Assembly: GCA_029269725.1 (NCBI GenBank)
Contig: JARJHS010000011.1
Coordinates: 124,001-188,000 of the forward strand
Length of the DNA stretch: 64,000 bases
Direction of reading: 5' to 3'
DNA from: Pollutibacter soli
GTDB taxonomy: Bacteria > Bacteroidota > Bacteroidia > Chitinophagales > Chitinophagaceae
Made by a program: the position numbers and the translations under genes. This document shows positions 44,114-52,652 of the stretch, one piece after another. Under the pieces are notes generated by a model that saw nothing but the letters and a program-made list of their open reading frames with translations, was not told the origin of the DNA and did not search any database. The first letter of the stretch is position 1, and each line of letters starts with the position of its first letter.

Positions 44114-45418
44114 CTATCTGAACAATCTTCGGCGAAGATTTTTATTGGTTCTCCAGAAACTAAATTCATTTCTCAGATCTTCGAGGTCCTTTATCACCTG
44201 CGGTTTTGCATTACGAAGGAAAAGATATCGGGCATGTGCGGTAAAAATTTTGAACGCTTCCCACCATTGGATGGCAAGGTAGATCGTCAGCGGTGATAAC
44301 AATACGGCGATAAAAAACCACCATTGCTGTACAAATGCAGAAACGATCAATAAAAGAATAAACCAGATATCAAACAGCATTCCACCCAAAACACAGCTTA
44401 CGCTGGTATACCAATCGATTCTTTTTACTTTTTTATCTGCAATGTATTTCGCAAGTAACACCGGAACTATTCCTGTTGCTGCACCGCAAAGTGTTACGGG
44501 TAACCCCAGGATCAATCCAAAAAAATGGAAGAAAATAGAATGATAGCGATGGATAATTGATCTGTCATTCAACCGCAGGTTACTCAGTTTATGTGTGTAT
44601 CTGAAAACACTTTCAGTAACGTCGCTGGCAGTATCATCATCCATTTCACTAACGTCATCGGCTATGCTTTTTTCTTCCCTGATCACGAGGTCTTTTTTCC
44701 GGTAATCCGACCGATGAATAGCATCGTTCCTGAAATATTCAAGGAGTTGATTGATGAGGTCCGTACGTTCAGCCTGGTCGACATATAAAACTGTATTACT
44801 GAATTTTTCCTGCAGCTCGCGTGTAAGTACATTGATGGCTTTTGCAGGATTTTCTTCATACATGGTTTTATAATCAGCTATCGCTGTGCTGTCGCCAACG
44901 GAAACCACCACGCTTGCACGAAAACGATGAAAGCTGTAATTGATCCCCACAGGAATTACTTCGAGGCCGATATCAAAGCCATGTGTTGAAACCGTATGGA
45001 AGGCAATCCTTGCAGTTCCTTTTTTCAGCGGGAGTAATATCCTTTCGCGGCGGCTGATGCCCTCAGGAAAAATCATCAGGATTTTTTTCTGCCTTAATAC
45101 CTCTTCACCTTCAGCAAATGTCTCCATATTCCTGCTGAGATCTTCTTTGCTGTGTTCCGCATTGTATATAGGGATCATGTGTACGCCTTTCATATACTTT
45201 TTTGCGCGGGGTTTAAATACGTCACTGCGTGCAAGAAAATACATTGGCCTCCTGATGAGAAGACCTACTACGATGGCGTCCAGAAATGAAGCAGAGTGAT
45301 TGGCGATCAGTATTACCGGCTTGTTTTTGGGAATATGTTCCGCTCCGGAAATAACCATCCTGCGGAAAAAAACCTGTGTTGCCGGCCACATGATCGCCTT
45401 GGCCAGGAAATACAACAT
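44114..45418 (-). CDS. PlsC-like 1-acyl-sn-glycerol-3-phosphate acyltransferase
   Basis: A 434-aa membrane acyltransferase. The catalytic histidine motif is ANHSASFLDA, i.e. H-x5-D instead of the classical H-x4-D, followed by FPEGISRRERILLPLKKGTARIAF (the FPEG motif). The C-terminal half has three or four hydrophobic helices (about 310-400). It acylates lysophospholipid or a related lipid. The frame is open to 45490, but the start at 45418 (MLYFLAK) is preferred because a TATCTTGG box sits four bases before it. Confidence 0.85.
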   Translation of the reverse strand: MLYFLAKAIMWPATQVFFRRMVISGAEHIPKNKPVILIANHSASFLDAIVVGLLIRRPMYFLARSDVFKPRAKKYMKGVHMIPIYNAEHSKEDLSRNMETFAEGEEVLRQKKILMIFPEGISRRERILLPLKKGTARIAFHTVSTHGFDIGLEVIPVGINYSFHRFRASVVVSVGDSTAIADYKTMYEENPAKAINVLTRELQEKFSNTVLYVDQAERTDLINQLLEYFRNDAIHRSDYRKKDLVIREEKSIADDVSEMDDDTASDVTESVFRYTHKLSNLRLNDRSIIHRYHSIFFHFFGLILGLPVTLCGAATGIVPVLLAKYIADKKVKRIDWYTSVSCVLGGMLFDIWFILLLIVSAFVQQWWFFIAVLLSPLTIYLAIQWWEAFKIFTAHARYLFLRNAKPQVIKDLEDLRNEFSFWRTNKNLRRRLFR

Positions 45419-45422
45419 AAAC

Positions 45423-45430
45423 CCAAGATA
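45423..45430 (-). promoter_or_regulatory. -7-like box TATCTTGG, four bases before the PlsC-like ATG
   Basis: TATCTTGG, gttt, ATG on the - strand, 7 of 8 matches. It decides the start at 45418 if real. Confidence 0.4.
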
Positions 45431-45566
45431 GGAAATCAACTGAAACCCGGAAATGCTTTTTAACAGCCACTGGCATGAATGATTTTCCATTCATCAGATA
45501 CATTCGGGATTTTTCCCATTGGTTTTTGCCACGCAGTAAAATCGATCGAAATTCGCGATCCTGTAT

Positions 45567-47783
45567 ATGAGAAAACGAAGACTATTGCTGCTGGGGTTCC
45601 TCTTTGCTTTTGCCGATGTCGATGCTCAGCCAGTGGTGAGCATGCAGGAACGCTTTCGTATGCACATCAGAAAAGCGACCGGACTGATTAAGCTGGACGG
45701 TATTTTTGACGAAGATTCATGGCAGCAGGCCACAGCAACCCAGCGTTTCTTTGAAAAATGGCCCAATGATGTGGATTCAGCAAAACAACTCACCGAAATC
45801 CGTATGACTTATGACCAGCGCAACCTGTACTTTTCCATCGTTGCGTGGCAGAACAAATCCATCATAGTGCAAACCCTGAAACGGGATAATGGAATTTATG
45901 ACAGCGATGCGGTGAGTATTTCTCTTGATCCTTTCAATCAGAAAACAAATGGATTTCTTTTTTCCATCAATCCCTATAATGTTCAGACAGAAGATCTGAT
46001 CTCTATCAACACTGGTGAAGGGAACCTTAATTTCAGCTGGGATAACAAGTGGTATTCAGCTACAAAACGATATGAAGACAGATGGACCGCAGAAATCGCT
46101 ATCCCTTTCAGTACTTTGAGATTTTCAGCTGACAAAGCAATCTGGGGAATCAATTTTCTTCGTTCAGATCTGCAGAACAACCAATACAGCAGCTGGACGG
46201 ATATGCCAGTGAACTTTCCATTTTTTGATTTTGGATATACCGGCGCATTGATTTGGGATGAGCCTCCTCCTTCCCCTGGCAGGAATATTTCGCTGATACC
46301 TTATATATCCGGTTCAGCAGCTTTTGCAGACAATGAATTAACCAATAGCAAACTTGGCTTAGGTGTCGATGCAAAAATCGCTATCACCCCTTCAATGAAC
46401 CTTGACCTGACTGTTAATCCGGATTTTTCCCAGGTGGAAGTGGACCGGCAGGTGACAAATCTTACACGATTCAATATTTTCTTCCCGGAACGACGGACTT
46501 TTTTTCTTGAGAATGATGATCTTTTTTCAGGTTACGGAATAGATCCGATAAAACCGTTTTACTCCAGGAGGATCGGTTTGGATAATGAAGGAAACACCAT
46601 ACCCATTGCAGGCGGTGTTCGGTTAAGCGGAAACGTTACAAAAAAATTCAGGCTCGGTGTTATGAATATGCAGAGTCTGAAAAAAGGAAATTTCCAGGCG
46701 CAGAACTATACAGCAGTTAGTTTCAATCAACAGGTACAGAAAAGATCCGTCGTAAAAGGATATTTTCTGAATCGTCAGCAGATCAGTCACGACGAATATA
46801 TCAAGAGTAATCCGCTGGATGAATTCGGAAGGAACTTCGGTCTTGAGTATAATTTTATCGACATCACCGGAAAATGGAATGCATGGACAGGTTATCACCG
46901 ATCATTCAAACCTGATATAAAAACGCATGAGCATTTTATAGATCTTGGTTTCGGATACCTTGGAAAAAAATTCAATTCTGTTTTTGATTACACTGACCTG
47001 ACGAATAATTACTACACCGATATGGGCTATATTGAGCGCATTGAAAATTATGATGCACTCAAGGATACCATTTATCGTGTCGGCTTCCGGCATTTATTTA
47101 ATGAAACCACCTACCGGATTTTTCCGTCTTCAGGCTTTGTAAATAATCACCGGTTTGGAATGGAAAACTATATTGTGTGGAACAGGGATAACACATTGAA
47201 TGAACGCACCACAGAAATGTCCTACCTCGTAGAGTTCAAAAACACGATGGGCTTGCGTTTTGTATTCAACAACACGCAGACCAATCTCCTGTTTCCTACA
47301 AATGTTACTGACAATGCTCCGTTGATGCCGGGAAAATATTTGTACAACAGGGTTGGTCTCGAGTTTCAGAGTGACTACCGTAAAAAAATCTATTTTGGTG
47401 TGGAAGGTGTAGCAGGTGGATTTTATAGTGGTGAAATGTACCAGCTGGCAGTATCAGGAACTTTCCGTGCGCAGCCCTGGGGAAATTTCAGTCTTGACCT
47501 GGTGTACTCATCTTTGCATTTTGCTGAACCAACCGGCGATGACAAACTTCTGTTGATTGCTCCAAGGATTGAAATCAATTTCACCAACAATCTTTTCTGG
47601 ACAACTTTTATTCAATACAACAGCCAGCGGAACAATATCAATTTCAATAGTCGCCTGCAATGGCGCTATAAACCGATGAGTGATATTTTTCTTGTATATA
47701 CCGATAACTACTTTACTGATCCGTTGTTTAAGAACAAGAACAGAGCAGTTGTTTTTAAGATGAATTATTGGCTGAATCTTTAA
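45567..47783 (+). CDS. DUF5916 outer-membrane protein with CBM9-like N-terminus
   Basis: A 738-aa exported protein with a signal peptide (to about ADA at residue 20). Residues about 35-230 form a CBM9-like beta-sandwich (IKLDGIFDEDSWQQA, YFSIVAWQ, WTAEIAIPFSTLRF); the rest is the DUF5916 domain with NPDFSQVEVDRQVTNLTRFNIFFPERRTFFLEN, and repeated amphipathic beta strands ending in an aromatic residue (KMNYWLNL), which suggests a beta-barrel. The function is unknown. A G-rich array follows the stop codon. Confidence 0.88.
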   Translation: MRKRRLLLLGFLFAFADVDAQPVVSMQERFRMHIRKATGLIKLDGIFDEDSWQQATATQRFFEKWPNDVDSAKQLTEIRMTYDQRNLYFSIVAWQNKSIIVQTLKRDNGIYDSDAVSISLDPFNQKTNGFLFSINPYNVQTEDLISINTGEGNLNFSWDNKWYSATKRYEDRWTAEIAIPFSTLRFSADKAIWGINFLRSDLQNNQYSSWTDMPVNFPFFDFGYTGALIWDEPPPSPGRNISLIPYISGSAAFADNELTNSKLGLGVDAKIAITPSMNLDLTVNPDFSQVEVDRQVTNLTRFNIFFPERRTFFLENDDLFSGYGIDPIKPFYSRRIGLDNEGNTIPIAGGVRLSGNVTKKFRLGVMNMQSLKKGNFQAQNYTAVSFNQQVQKRSVVKGYFLNRQQISHDEYIKSNPLDEFGRNFGLEYNFIDITGKWNAWTGYHRSFKPDIKTHEHFIDLGFGYLGKKFNSVFDYTDLTNNYYTDMGYIERIENYDALKDTIYRVGFRHLFNETTYRIFPSSGFVNNHRFGMENYIVWNRDNTLNERTTEMSYLVEFKNTMGLRFVFNNTQTNLLFPTNVTDNAPLMPGKYLYNRVGLEFQSDYRKKIYFGVEGVAGGFYSGEMYQLAVSGTFRAQPWGNFSLDLVYSSLHFAEPTGDDKLLLIAPRIEINFTNNLFWTTFIQYNSQRNNINFNSRLQWRYKPMSDIFLVYTDNYFTDPLFKNKNRAVVFKMNYWLNL

Positions 47784-47835
47784 GGCAGAAGTAAGGAGTT
47801 GGGAGGCAGGAGAATCAGTTAGTAGTTAATAGTAA
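47784..47835 (+). repeat. Family A array after the DUF5916 gene
   Basis: The TAA stop is followed by GGCAGAAGTAAGGAGTTGGG and AGGCAGGAG, then TTAGTAGTTAATAGTAA. Inverted material (CTCCTGCCTCCTGTCTCC) stands at 48138-48163 ahead of the GH109-like gene. The remaining bases up to 48202 show no ORF. Confidence 0.65.
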
Positions 47836-48137
47836 CAAGCATCCTTTGCAAAACTCATCCCGAGCCGGTATTTTTTGCCACCCGGAAAAATTTCATTGGG
47901 ATTTGAAGCTTTTTCAAATAGACAATTTTTTTAATTCCGAGTTTTATTGACCAGGGTATTATATAGAAACAAGGCAGCGTTGTTCCTATTTAAAATTAAT
48001 TCCTGCAAATCGAAACGGTTTATCTCCTCGACAGGCACCTATCAACTGTCAGCTAAAACTTCTGCCTTCGTTCTCCTGCCTACTGAGTGTAAAATATCTT
48101 CCACTGAATGCTTGTTACGAAAAACTTTCTGTTAAAT

Positions 48138-48163
48138 CTCCTGCCTCCTGTCTCCTGCCTCCT
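48138..48163 (-). repeat. Inverse family A array upstream of GH109-like gene
   Basis: CTCCTGCCTCCTGTCTCC and CTGCCTCC; the inverse of the array after the DUF5916 gene, 340 bases upstream. Confidence 0.6.
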
Positions 48164-48202
48164 CACTTCTTATCATTATCTTCAACCCCAAAAATTACCC
48201 AT

Positions 48203-49606
48203 ATGAGTAAAACGGACAGGCGACAGTTCCTGAGGAATATCACCATAGGTGGCAGTGCTGTTGCTGCAGGATTGCACAGCCAGGATGCGTACGCTCTAAA
48301 CTATCCTTCTTTGCCGGATGCTGTAAACATGTCCGGCTTTGCCGTACCAAAAATGGACAAGGTCAGGATCGGGTTTATCGGTCTGGGTATGCGCGGTAGC
48401 GACGCCGTTCAACGTGTAAGTTTTATTGAAGGCATCGAAATTAAAGCCATCTGTGATAAGCTTAAAGATCGTGTTGAAAAATCAAACCAGGCACTTGTAA
48501 AATCCGGGCTTCCTGCAGCAAAAGGCTATGATGGAAATGACGGATGGAAAGCCATGCTCGAAAACGAAGACCTCGATCTTGTGTACATATGCACACCCTG
48601 GTCCTTACATACACCGATGGCAGTTGCGGCGATGAAAGCAGGAAAAAATGCAGCGACAGAGGTACCTGCAGCAAGAACGCTCGACGAATGCTGGCAGCTG
48701 GTGGAAACATCAGAAAAAACAAAAAAGCATTGCATGATGCTTGAAAACTGCTGCTATGATTTTTTTGAATTGCTGACTTTGAACATGGCTCGCAACGGAA
48801 TGTTTGGCGAACTTGTTCATGCAGAAGGCGCATACATCCACGACCTGCGTTCGCTTAATTTTGCAAAAGATGGTTACGTTGATATGTGGCGATTAAAAGA
48901 AAATGCCACGAGGAACGGAGATCTTTATCCAACACATGGACTTGGTCCGATTGCGCAATGCCTGAATATCAATCGTGGTGACAGAATGGATCATCTGGTG
49001 TCAATGTCCACAAATGATTTTCAGATGGGTGCCATGGCGAAAGAAAAAGCTGCAACAGATGATTTCTATAAACCTTTTGCAGATAAAAAATTCCGTGGTA
49101 ATATGAATACCACTTTGATCAGAACAGAGAAAGGAAAAACAATCATGGTACAACATGATGTTACTTCTCCGAGGCCGTATAGTCGGATTCATCTTATCAG
49201 TGGAACAAAGGGTATGGCGCAGAAATGGCCGTCACCAGCTAAAATCGCTTTTGGTCACGAATGGGTGAAAGCAGAAGAGTTTAAAGCGCTCGAAGAAAAG
49301 TATACTCCTCCGATTGTAAAACATATCGGTGATATCGCTAAAAATGTCGGGGGACATGGAGGTATGGATTTCATCATGGACTGGAGACTGATTGATTGTC
49401 TCCGCAATGGCCTGCCACTCGACCAGGATGTATATGATGCGGCGCTGTGGAGTTCTATTGCTCCGTTAAGTGAAGCTTCCATTGCAAAAAGATCACGCAC
49501 AGTTGATGTACCAGATTTCACACGTGGGAAATGGAAGACAAATACTCCACATGATCTTACGCTCAACGGTGGTGGTACAACGACGGTGCGTGCCGTGAAC
49601 AAATAA
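48203..49606 (+). CDS. GH109-like Gfo/Idh/MocA family protein, Tat-exported
   Basis: A 467-aa protein with a twin-arginine signal (DRRQFLRNITIGGSAVAAG). The Rossmann domain has VRIGFIGLGMRG (about 55) and YICTPWSLHTPMAVAAM. The stretch MLENCCYDFFELLTLNMARNGMFGELVHAEGAYIHDLR and NGDLYPTHGLGPIAQCLNINRG, and the C-terminal HGGMDF and IPDFTRGKWK-like tail (VPDFTRGKWK here), resemble NAD-dependent alpha-N-acetylgalactosaminidases of family GH109. These hydrolyse by transient oxidation with tightly bound NAD. Activity is inferred; other oxidoreductases of the superfamily remain possible. Confidence 0.82.
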   Translation: MSKTDRRQFLRNITIGGSAVAAGLHSQDAYALNYPSLPDAVNMSGFAVPKMDKVRIGFIGLGMRGSDAVQRVSFIEGIEIKAICDKLKDRVEKSNQALVKSGLPAAKGYDGNDGWKAMLENEDLDLVYICTPWSLHTPMAVAAMKAGKNAATEVPAARTLDECWQLVETSEKTKKHCMMLENCCYDFFELLTLNMARNGMFGELVHAEGAYIHDLRSLNFAKDGYVDMWRLKENATRNGDLYPTHGLGPIAQCLNINRGDRMDHLVSMSTNDFQMGAMAKEKAATDDFYKPFADKKFRGNMNTTLIRTEKGKTIMVQHDVTSPRPYSRIHLISGTKGMAQKWPSPAKIAFGHEWVKAEEFKALEEKYTPPIVKHIGDIAKNVGGHGGMDFIMDWRLIDCLRNGLPLDQDVYDAALWSSIAPLSEASIAKRSRTVDVPDFTRGKWKTNTPHDLTLNGGGTTTVRAVNK

Positions 49607-49693
49607 TGTTCATTCACATAAACGAGCCATCAACATAAAACACAGATCTGGTATTACTGATGACGCCAGCCGACGTGAATCAACATTCAGCAC

Positions 49694-49786
49694 TTAAAAT
49701 ACTTTTGTAAAGAAAACCATCATCACATAAAACACAAGGATCATCGCCAGGCAAATTCCGAAATTGGTTGCATAGATTTTTTTCAT
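49694..49786 (-). CDS. Candidate 30-aa single-helix membrane peptide
   Basis: ATG at 49786 opens a 30-codon ORF ending in TAA. The peptide starts MKKIYATNFG and has one hydrophobic helix (ICLAMILVFYVMMVFF) before a TKVF end. Codon choice looks ordinary. A hairpin (GGCGGTTA with TAACCGCC, 49805-49834) lies 19 bases upstream of its start. It is convergent with the GH109-like gene. It is too short to be proven from sequence. Confidence 0.35.
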   Translation of the reverse strand: MKKIYATNFGICLAMILVFYVMMVFFTKVF

Positions 49787-49804
49787 ACCAAGTGGATTTA
49801 AAAC

Positions 49805-49834
49805 AAGGGCGGTTAGGATATCTTAACCGCCTTT
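49805..49834. other. Eleven-base hairpin upstream of the 30-aa ORF
   Basis: Stem 49805-49815 with 49824-49834 (one G-T pair), loop GGATATCT. There is no T run on either strand, so a simple terminator is unlikely. The stretch 49835-50280 beyond it shows only small inverted repeats (e.g. 50184-50197, ATGGTG-tc-CACCAT) and no ORF I can support. Confidence 0.4.
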
Positions 49835-50280
49835 AAAGTTGTTCCAAAAAAATTATGCCAGCAAAGTAAAACTACTGTACGCCTTCTCTTTTTTTACCGC
49901 AAGTCTGTCAGCAATTACACGCGCTGAAAGCTAATAGCTTCATCCTGACCATATTTGCTATTGACATTCCTTCCGGCAAAATCTATGGCCACCCCACTTT
50001 ATAACTGCTTTCATAAAAAAACTGTGGAATTATTGATTTAATGCACATTTTTTTGTGCTAAAAAATCAAAAATCCGCTTATGCGAGGAGAAAAAAACGTC
50101 TGGAAAACGTTATTTCACGTTGGTCAGATTTCCTGTTACAGATAATTTTAAACCCTTAGTGTAAATCTGGTGGTTTTCCGGATGGTGTCCACCATAGACG
50201 GAATTGGAAGCGAGGGGTGATATCAAACGGATAATTCTGAAAGGAAAATTCTGTAAAATATTTCTCCCGGTCTTTCAAAA

Positions 50281-50309
50281 AAAAGTTCCCGCTTTCGGCG
50301 GGAACTTTT
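50281..50309. terminator. Terminator hairpin after candidate 33-aa ORF
   Basis: A 12-bp stem AAAAGTTCCCGC with GCGGGAACTTTT, loop of five; eight T follow on the - strand and five on the + strand. It lies five bases after the candidate - strand ORF at 50314-50415. Confidence 0.8.
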
Positions 50310-50313
50310 TAAT

Positions 50314-50415
50314 CTAGTCATTCAGAGATTGTTGAAATTCGCATAGCGGCTTTGTGGTTTCATTTTCTTTCCGCTTTGCTTCCAGGTTTCGCAAGGTTAG
50401 CATTAAATCCAACAT
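50314..50415 (-). CDS. Candidate 33-aa charged small protein
   Basis: ATG at 50415, TAG at 50314-50316; the peptide begins MLDLMLTLRNLEAKRKENET and is helical and charged. GGAAAGAAAC precedes the ATG as an A/G-rich site, a GGTCCG-TTTTT/AAAAA-CGGACC hairpin (50443-50477) lies in the leader, a CATATTTG -7-like box is at 50556-50563, and a strong terminator follows directly. The cassette arrangement supports a real transcript; coding is unproven. Confidence 0.38.
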   Translation of the reverse strand: MLDLMLTLRNLEAKRKENETTKPLCEFQQSLND

Positions 50416-50442
50416 GTTTGTTTCTTTCCGGGTTCAGGTTTG

Positions 50443-50477
50443 GGTCCGCCTTTTTAAGGGTACGGGAAAAACGGACC
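50443..50477 (-). promoter_or_regulatory. Leader hairpin of the candidate small-protein cassette
   Basis: GGTCCG (50443-50448) pairs with CGGACC (50472-50477) and TTTTT (50451-50455) with AAAAA (50467-50471), with a two-base bulge. A four-codon ORF (MSQP, stop) starts about 60 bases further upstream on the - strand. Confidence 0.45.
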
Positions 50478-50643
50478 GTTTAATTTTTGTTCGGGACGAA
50501 GGGTGTTTTTTATCTTTCTAAAGGGCTTAGGGTTGACTCATCAATCTTGACAATACAAATATGCATCGCAGTTTTTGCGTTTGAAAATCAATTCGATGAT
50601 TGAATGTAATTAGACGATTTTTGGAAGAAAATGATCGATTAAA

Positions 50644-50700
50644 CAGAAGACAGCAGACAGCAGAAGTGGTTAGTAGTAATCTGTAAGTAGTAATTAAGAG
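50644..50700. repeat. Family A/C repeat fragment
   Basis: GACAGCAGACAGCAG followed by TTAGTAGTAA and AAGTAGTAA units, 35 bases beyond the 3' end of the first alpha/beta hydrolase gene, in the inverse orientation relative to it. Confidence 0.55.
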
Positions 50701-50734
50701 TTTATTGGTGATATTTTTAGGGCAGCTTAGAAAA

Positions 50735-51550
50735 TCAAAAAACTTTTCCGAGTATAGAATCCAGTTTTTTCTGAACCAGCAGATTTTTTTGAAGACCATT
50801 GTGTTTGCCTCCCTCAACAACCAAAAACTCATCGCCTGGCTTGAGATATTTTTTTAGCTTCTGAGCACTGGACAATGAAATTGTACGATCATCTGTTCCA
50901 TGAAAAATAAAAACGGGAGTTTTACATTCATAGAGATAGGAGTAAGTAGGAAATTCAAAATGCATCATCATCGCTACAGGATAAATTGGGAAACGGCTGA
51001 ATGCAACGGAATGCATACTATAATATGGTGTTTCAAGGATGAGGTATGCTGCTGTTTTTTTTGCAGCGATATAAGACGCAAGACCAGTGCCGAGAGATTT
51101 ACCGTATAGCACTATTGAATCGGCATTAATTTCACTGTTCGCCATTTTATACATCTGCTCAGAAAATTCATACATAAGCTTTTCTGAAATCTTTCCCGTT
51201 GATTTTCCATAACCCGGATAATCCAGCATCCATACATCGTAACCCCGATTCTGAAATTCTTCAGTCAAAGGTGCATAGTATTCAACATTCTTCATATTGC
51301 CATGAAAATAGAGTACGGCACCTTTTTTCTTTTCGCGAGGCACTTCAAATTTGATGATACTAAGATTTGTATGTGGATCATATGGGATATTAACTTCCTT
51401 GAAGGGCCTGTCGATCTTGAACGTATCAGTAAATGCAATCGGAGTCGGATGAAAAATCATTTTTTCCTGCAGGTAGTATAAAGCAGTTCCCAGAAGGCAA
51501 TAAATAATTACAACCCATTGAATAATTCTTTTGATTCTTTTCCGATTCAT
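50735..51550 (-). CDS. Membrane-anchored alpha/beta hydrolase (Bem46-like), copy 1
   Basis: A 271-aa protein with one N-terminal helix (about 8-28). The oxyanion-side motif YFHGNMKNVEYY, GYGKSTGK, the nucleophile elbow YGKSLGTGLASY (Ser near 155), the acid in FHGTDDRTISL and the His of GGKHNGL are all present. Substrate unknown. It is a paralogue of the gene 211 bases upstream on the same strand. Confidence 0.85.
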   Translation of the reverse strand: MNRKRIKRIIQWVVIIYCLLGTALYYLQEKMIFHPTPIAFTDTFKIDRPFKEVNIPYDPHTNLSIIKFEVPREKKKGAVLYFHGNMKNVEYYAPLTEEFQNRGYDVWMLDYPGYGKSTGKISEKLMYEFSEQMYKMANSEINADSIVLYGKSLGTGLASYIAAKKTAAYLILETPYYSMHSVAFSRFPIYPVAMMMHFEFPTYSYLYECKTPVFIFHGTDDRTISLSSAQKLKKYLKPGDEFLVVEGGKHNGLQKNLLVQKKLDSILGKVF

Positions 51551-51761
51551 TTATTCCATTTATTTACTACTATCCTGAACGGCATTCATCTTCAAATTTT
51601 CCCATTTACCCTTCTGCCCTTTTACTACTGATTTCTACCCAGCTAAAGTCAAAACACAGAAAATACAGCCGGGGTAACAGCATAGTATCTGCAGGGATTC
51701 TAAACGATCTTACACCGATCTGCTGTCTTCTCAGTCCTGCCTTCTCAGGCCGGCCTGCTGC
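51551..51761 (-). repeat. Spacer with family A array after the second hydrolase
   Basis: On the - strand the TAG stop of the upstream hydrolase runs into GCAGCAGGCCGGCCTGAGAAGG and GGCAGGACTGAGAAGACAGCAG. The rest is AT-rich without ORF. Confidence 0.6.
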
Positions 51762-52559
51762 CTAGTATTGCAAAATATCGCGTATAAAATTATGATATTC
51801 AGGGAAGGACGGAAGGTTATTATGTCCGCCACCATGGATACGTATCAGCGTAATTTTTCCAGGATTGAGCTGCTGCAAACGAATACTATTTTTTAACGGA
51901 ATCAATCGGTCTTTTGTACCATGTATAATGTATATCGGACAGGTGACTGATTGGATCCATTTGTCTGTGCGAAGATGATATCTCAGCACAAATCTCACCG
52001 GCAGAATCGGTAAAAACCGTTCAACGACTTTTGAGAAACTGTAGTAAGGCGCATCAAGTATTAAATATCGCGGATGATTATCTGAAGCCAGTTTTGCTGC
52101 AAATCCACTTCCGATACTTCTGCCATAAAGTATCAGGTGTTTCTCCGGATACTTCGATTTAAGATCATTGTAGATAAACTGCATGTCATTCAGCATGCCT
52201 TCCTCCGATCGCTTTCCTGTACTTTTTCCAAAACCACGATAATCCACAAGAACCACATCATAATTGTATCGATAGAAATCTCCGGAATACTTGGCCCAGC
52301 CTTTTATACTGCGGGTGTTTCCATGAAAATATAAAACGAGTCCGGCAGGATTTTCCCTGTGGAAATGTAATCCGTTTATTTTCACACCTGGTTCAATATC
52401 AAAAAACAATTCGCTGAAAGGAGCATCGTATTTAAACTGGAAATCCTGGGCAAGTTTTTCGGGCTTAAAGATCAGTTTCTCCTGGATAAAATAAGCAACC
52501 GCGAGAACGAGCAGGTAGCCGCCAAGTATATACCACCAGCTGACCAGGAGAAAAATCAT
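51762..52559 (-). CDS. Membrane-anchored alpha/beta hydrolase (Bem46-like), copy 2
   Basis: A 265-aa protein with an N-terminal helix (about 3-25) and the same motif series as copy 1: YFHGNTRSIKGW, GFGKSTGKRS, YGRSIGSGFAAK (Ser near 148), IHGTKDRLIPL and GGGHNNLPSF. Divergence between the copies is high in the lid region, so the substrates may differ. It is divergent from xseA with 93 bases between starts. Confidence 0.85.
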   Translation of the reverse strand: MIFLLVSWWYILGGYLLVLAVAYFIQEKLIFKPEKLAQDFQFKYDAPFSELFFDIEPGVKINGLHFHRENPAGLVLYFHGNTRSIKGWAKYSGDFYRYNYDVVLVDYRGFGKSTGKRSEEGMLNDMQFIYNDLKSKYPEKHLILYGRSIGSGFAAKLASDNHPRYLILDAPYYSFSKVVERFLPILPVRFVLRYHLRTDKWIQSVTCPIYIIHGTKDRLIPLKNSIRLQQLNPGKITLIRIHGGGHNNLPSFPEYHNFIRDILQY

Positions 52560-52640
52560 ATTCAGGAAATTAAAAAAAAATCGCGATAAGCTGATCTCTG
52601 TATCAGATTAACACTAAACATTTAAAAAGAAATTTTCAGC

Positions 52641-52648
52641 TATCTTCC
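52641..52648 (+). promoter_or_regulatory. Weak -7-like box TATCTTCC, four bases before xseA ATG
   Basis: TATCTTCC, gcac, ATG; 6 of 8 matches to TAnnTTTG but the same four-base spacing as other leaderless candidates. Confidence 0.3.
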
Positions 52649-52652
52649 GCAC

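Noticed and set aside
49607-50734. 6S, tmRNA or RNase P RNA in the long gap
   Set aside because: None of the conserved landmarks of these RNAs (for example GAGGAAAGTC for RNase P) can be found.
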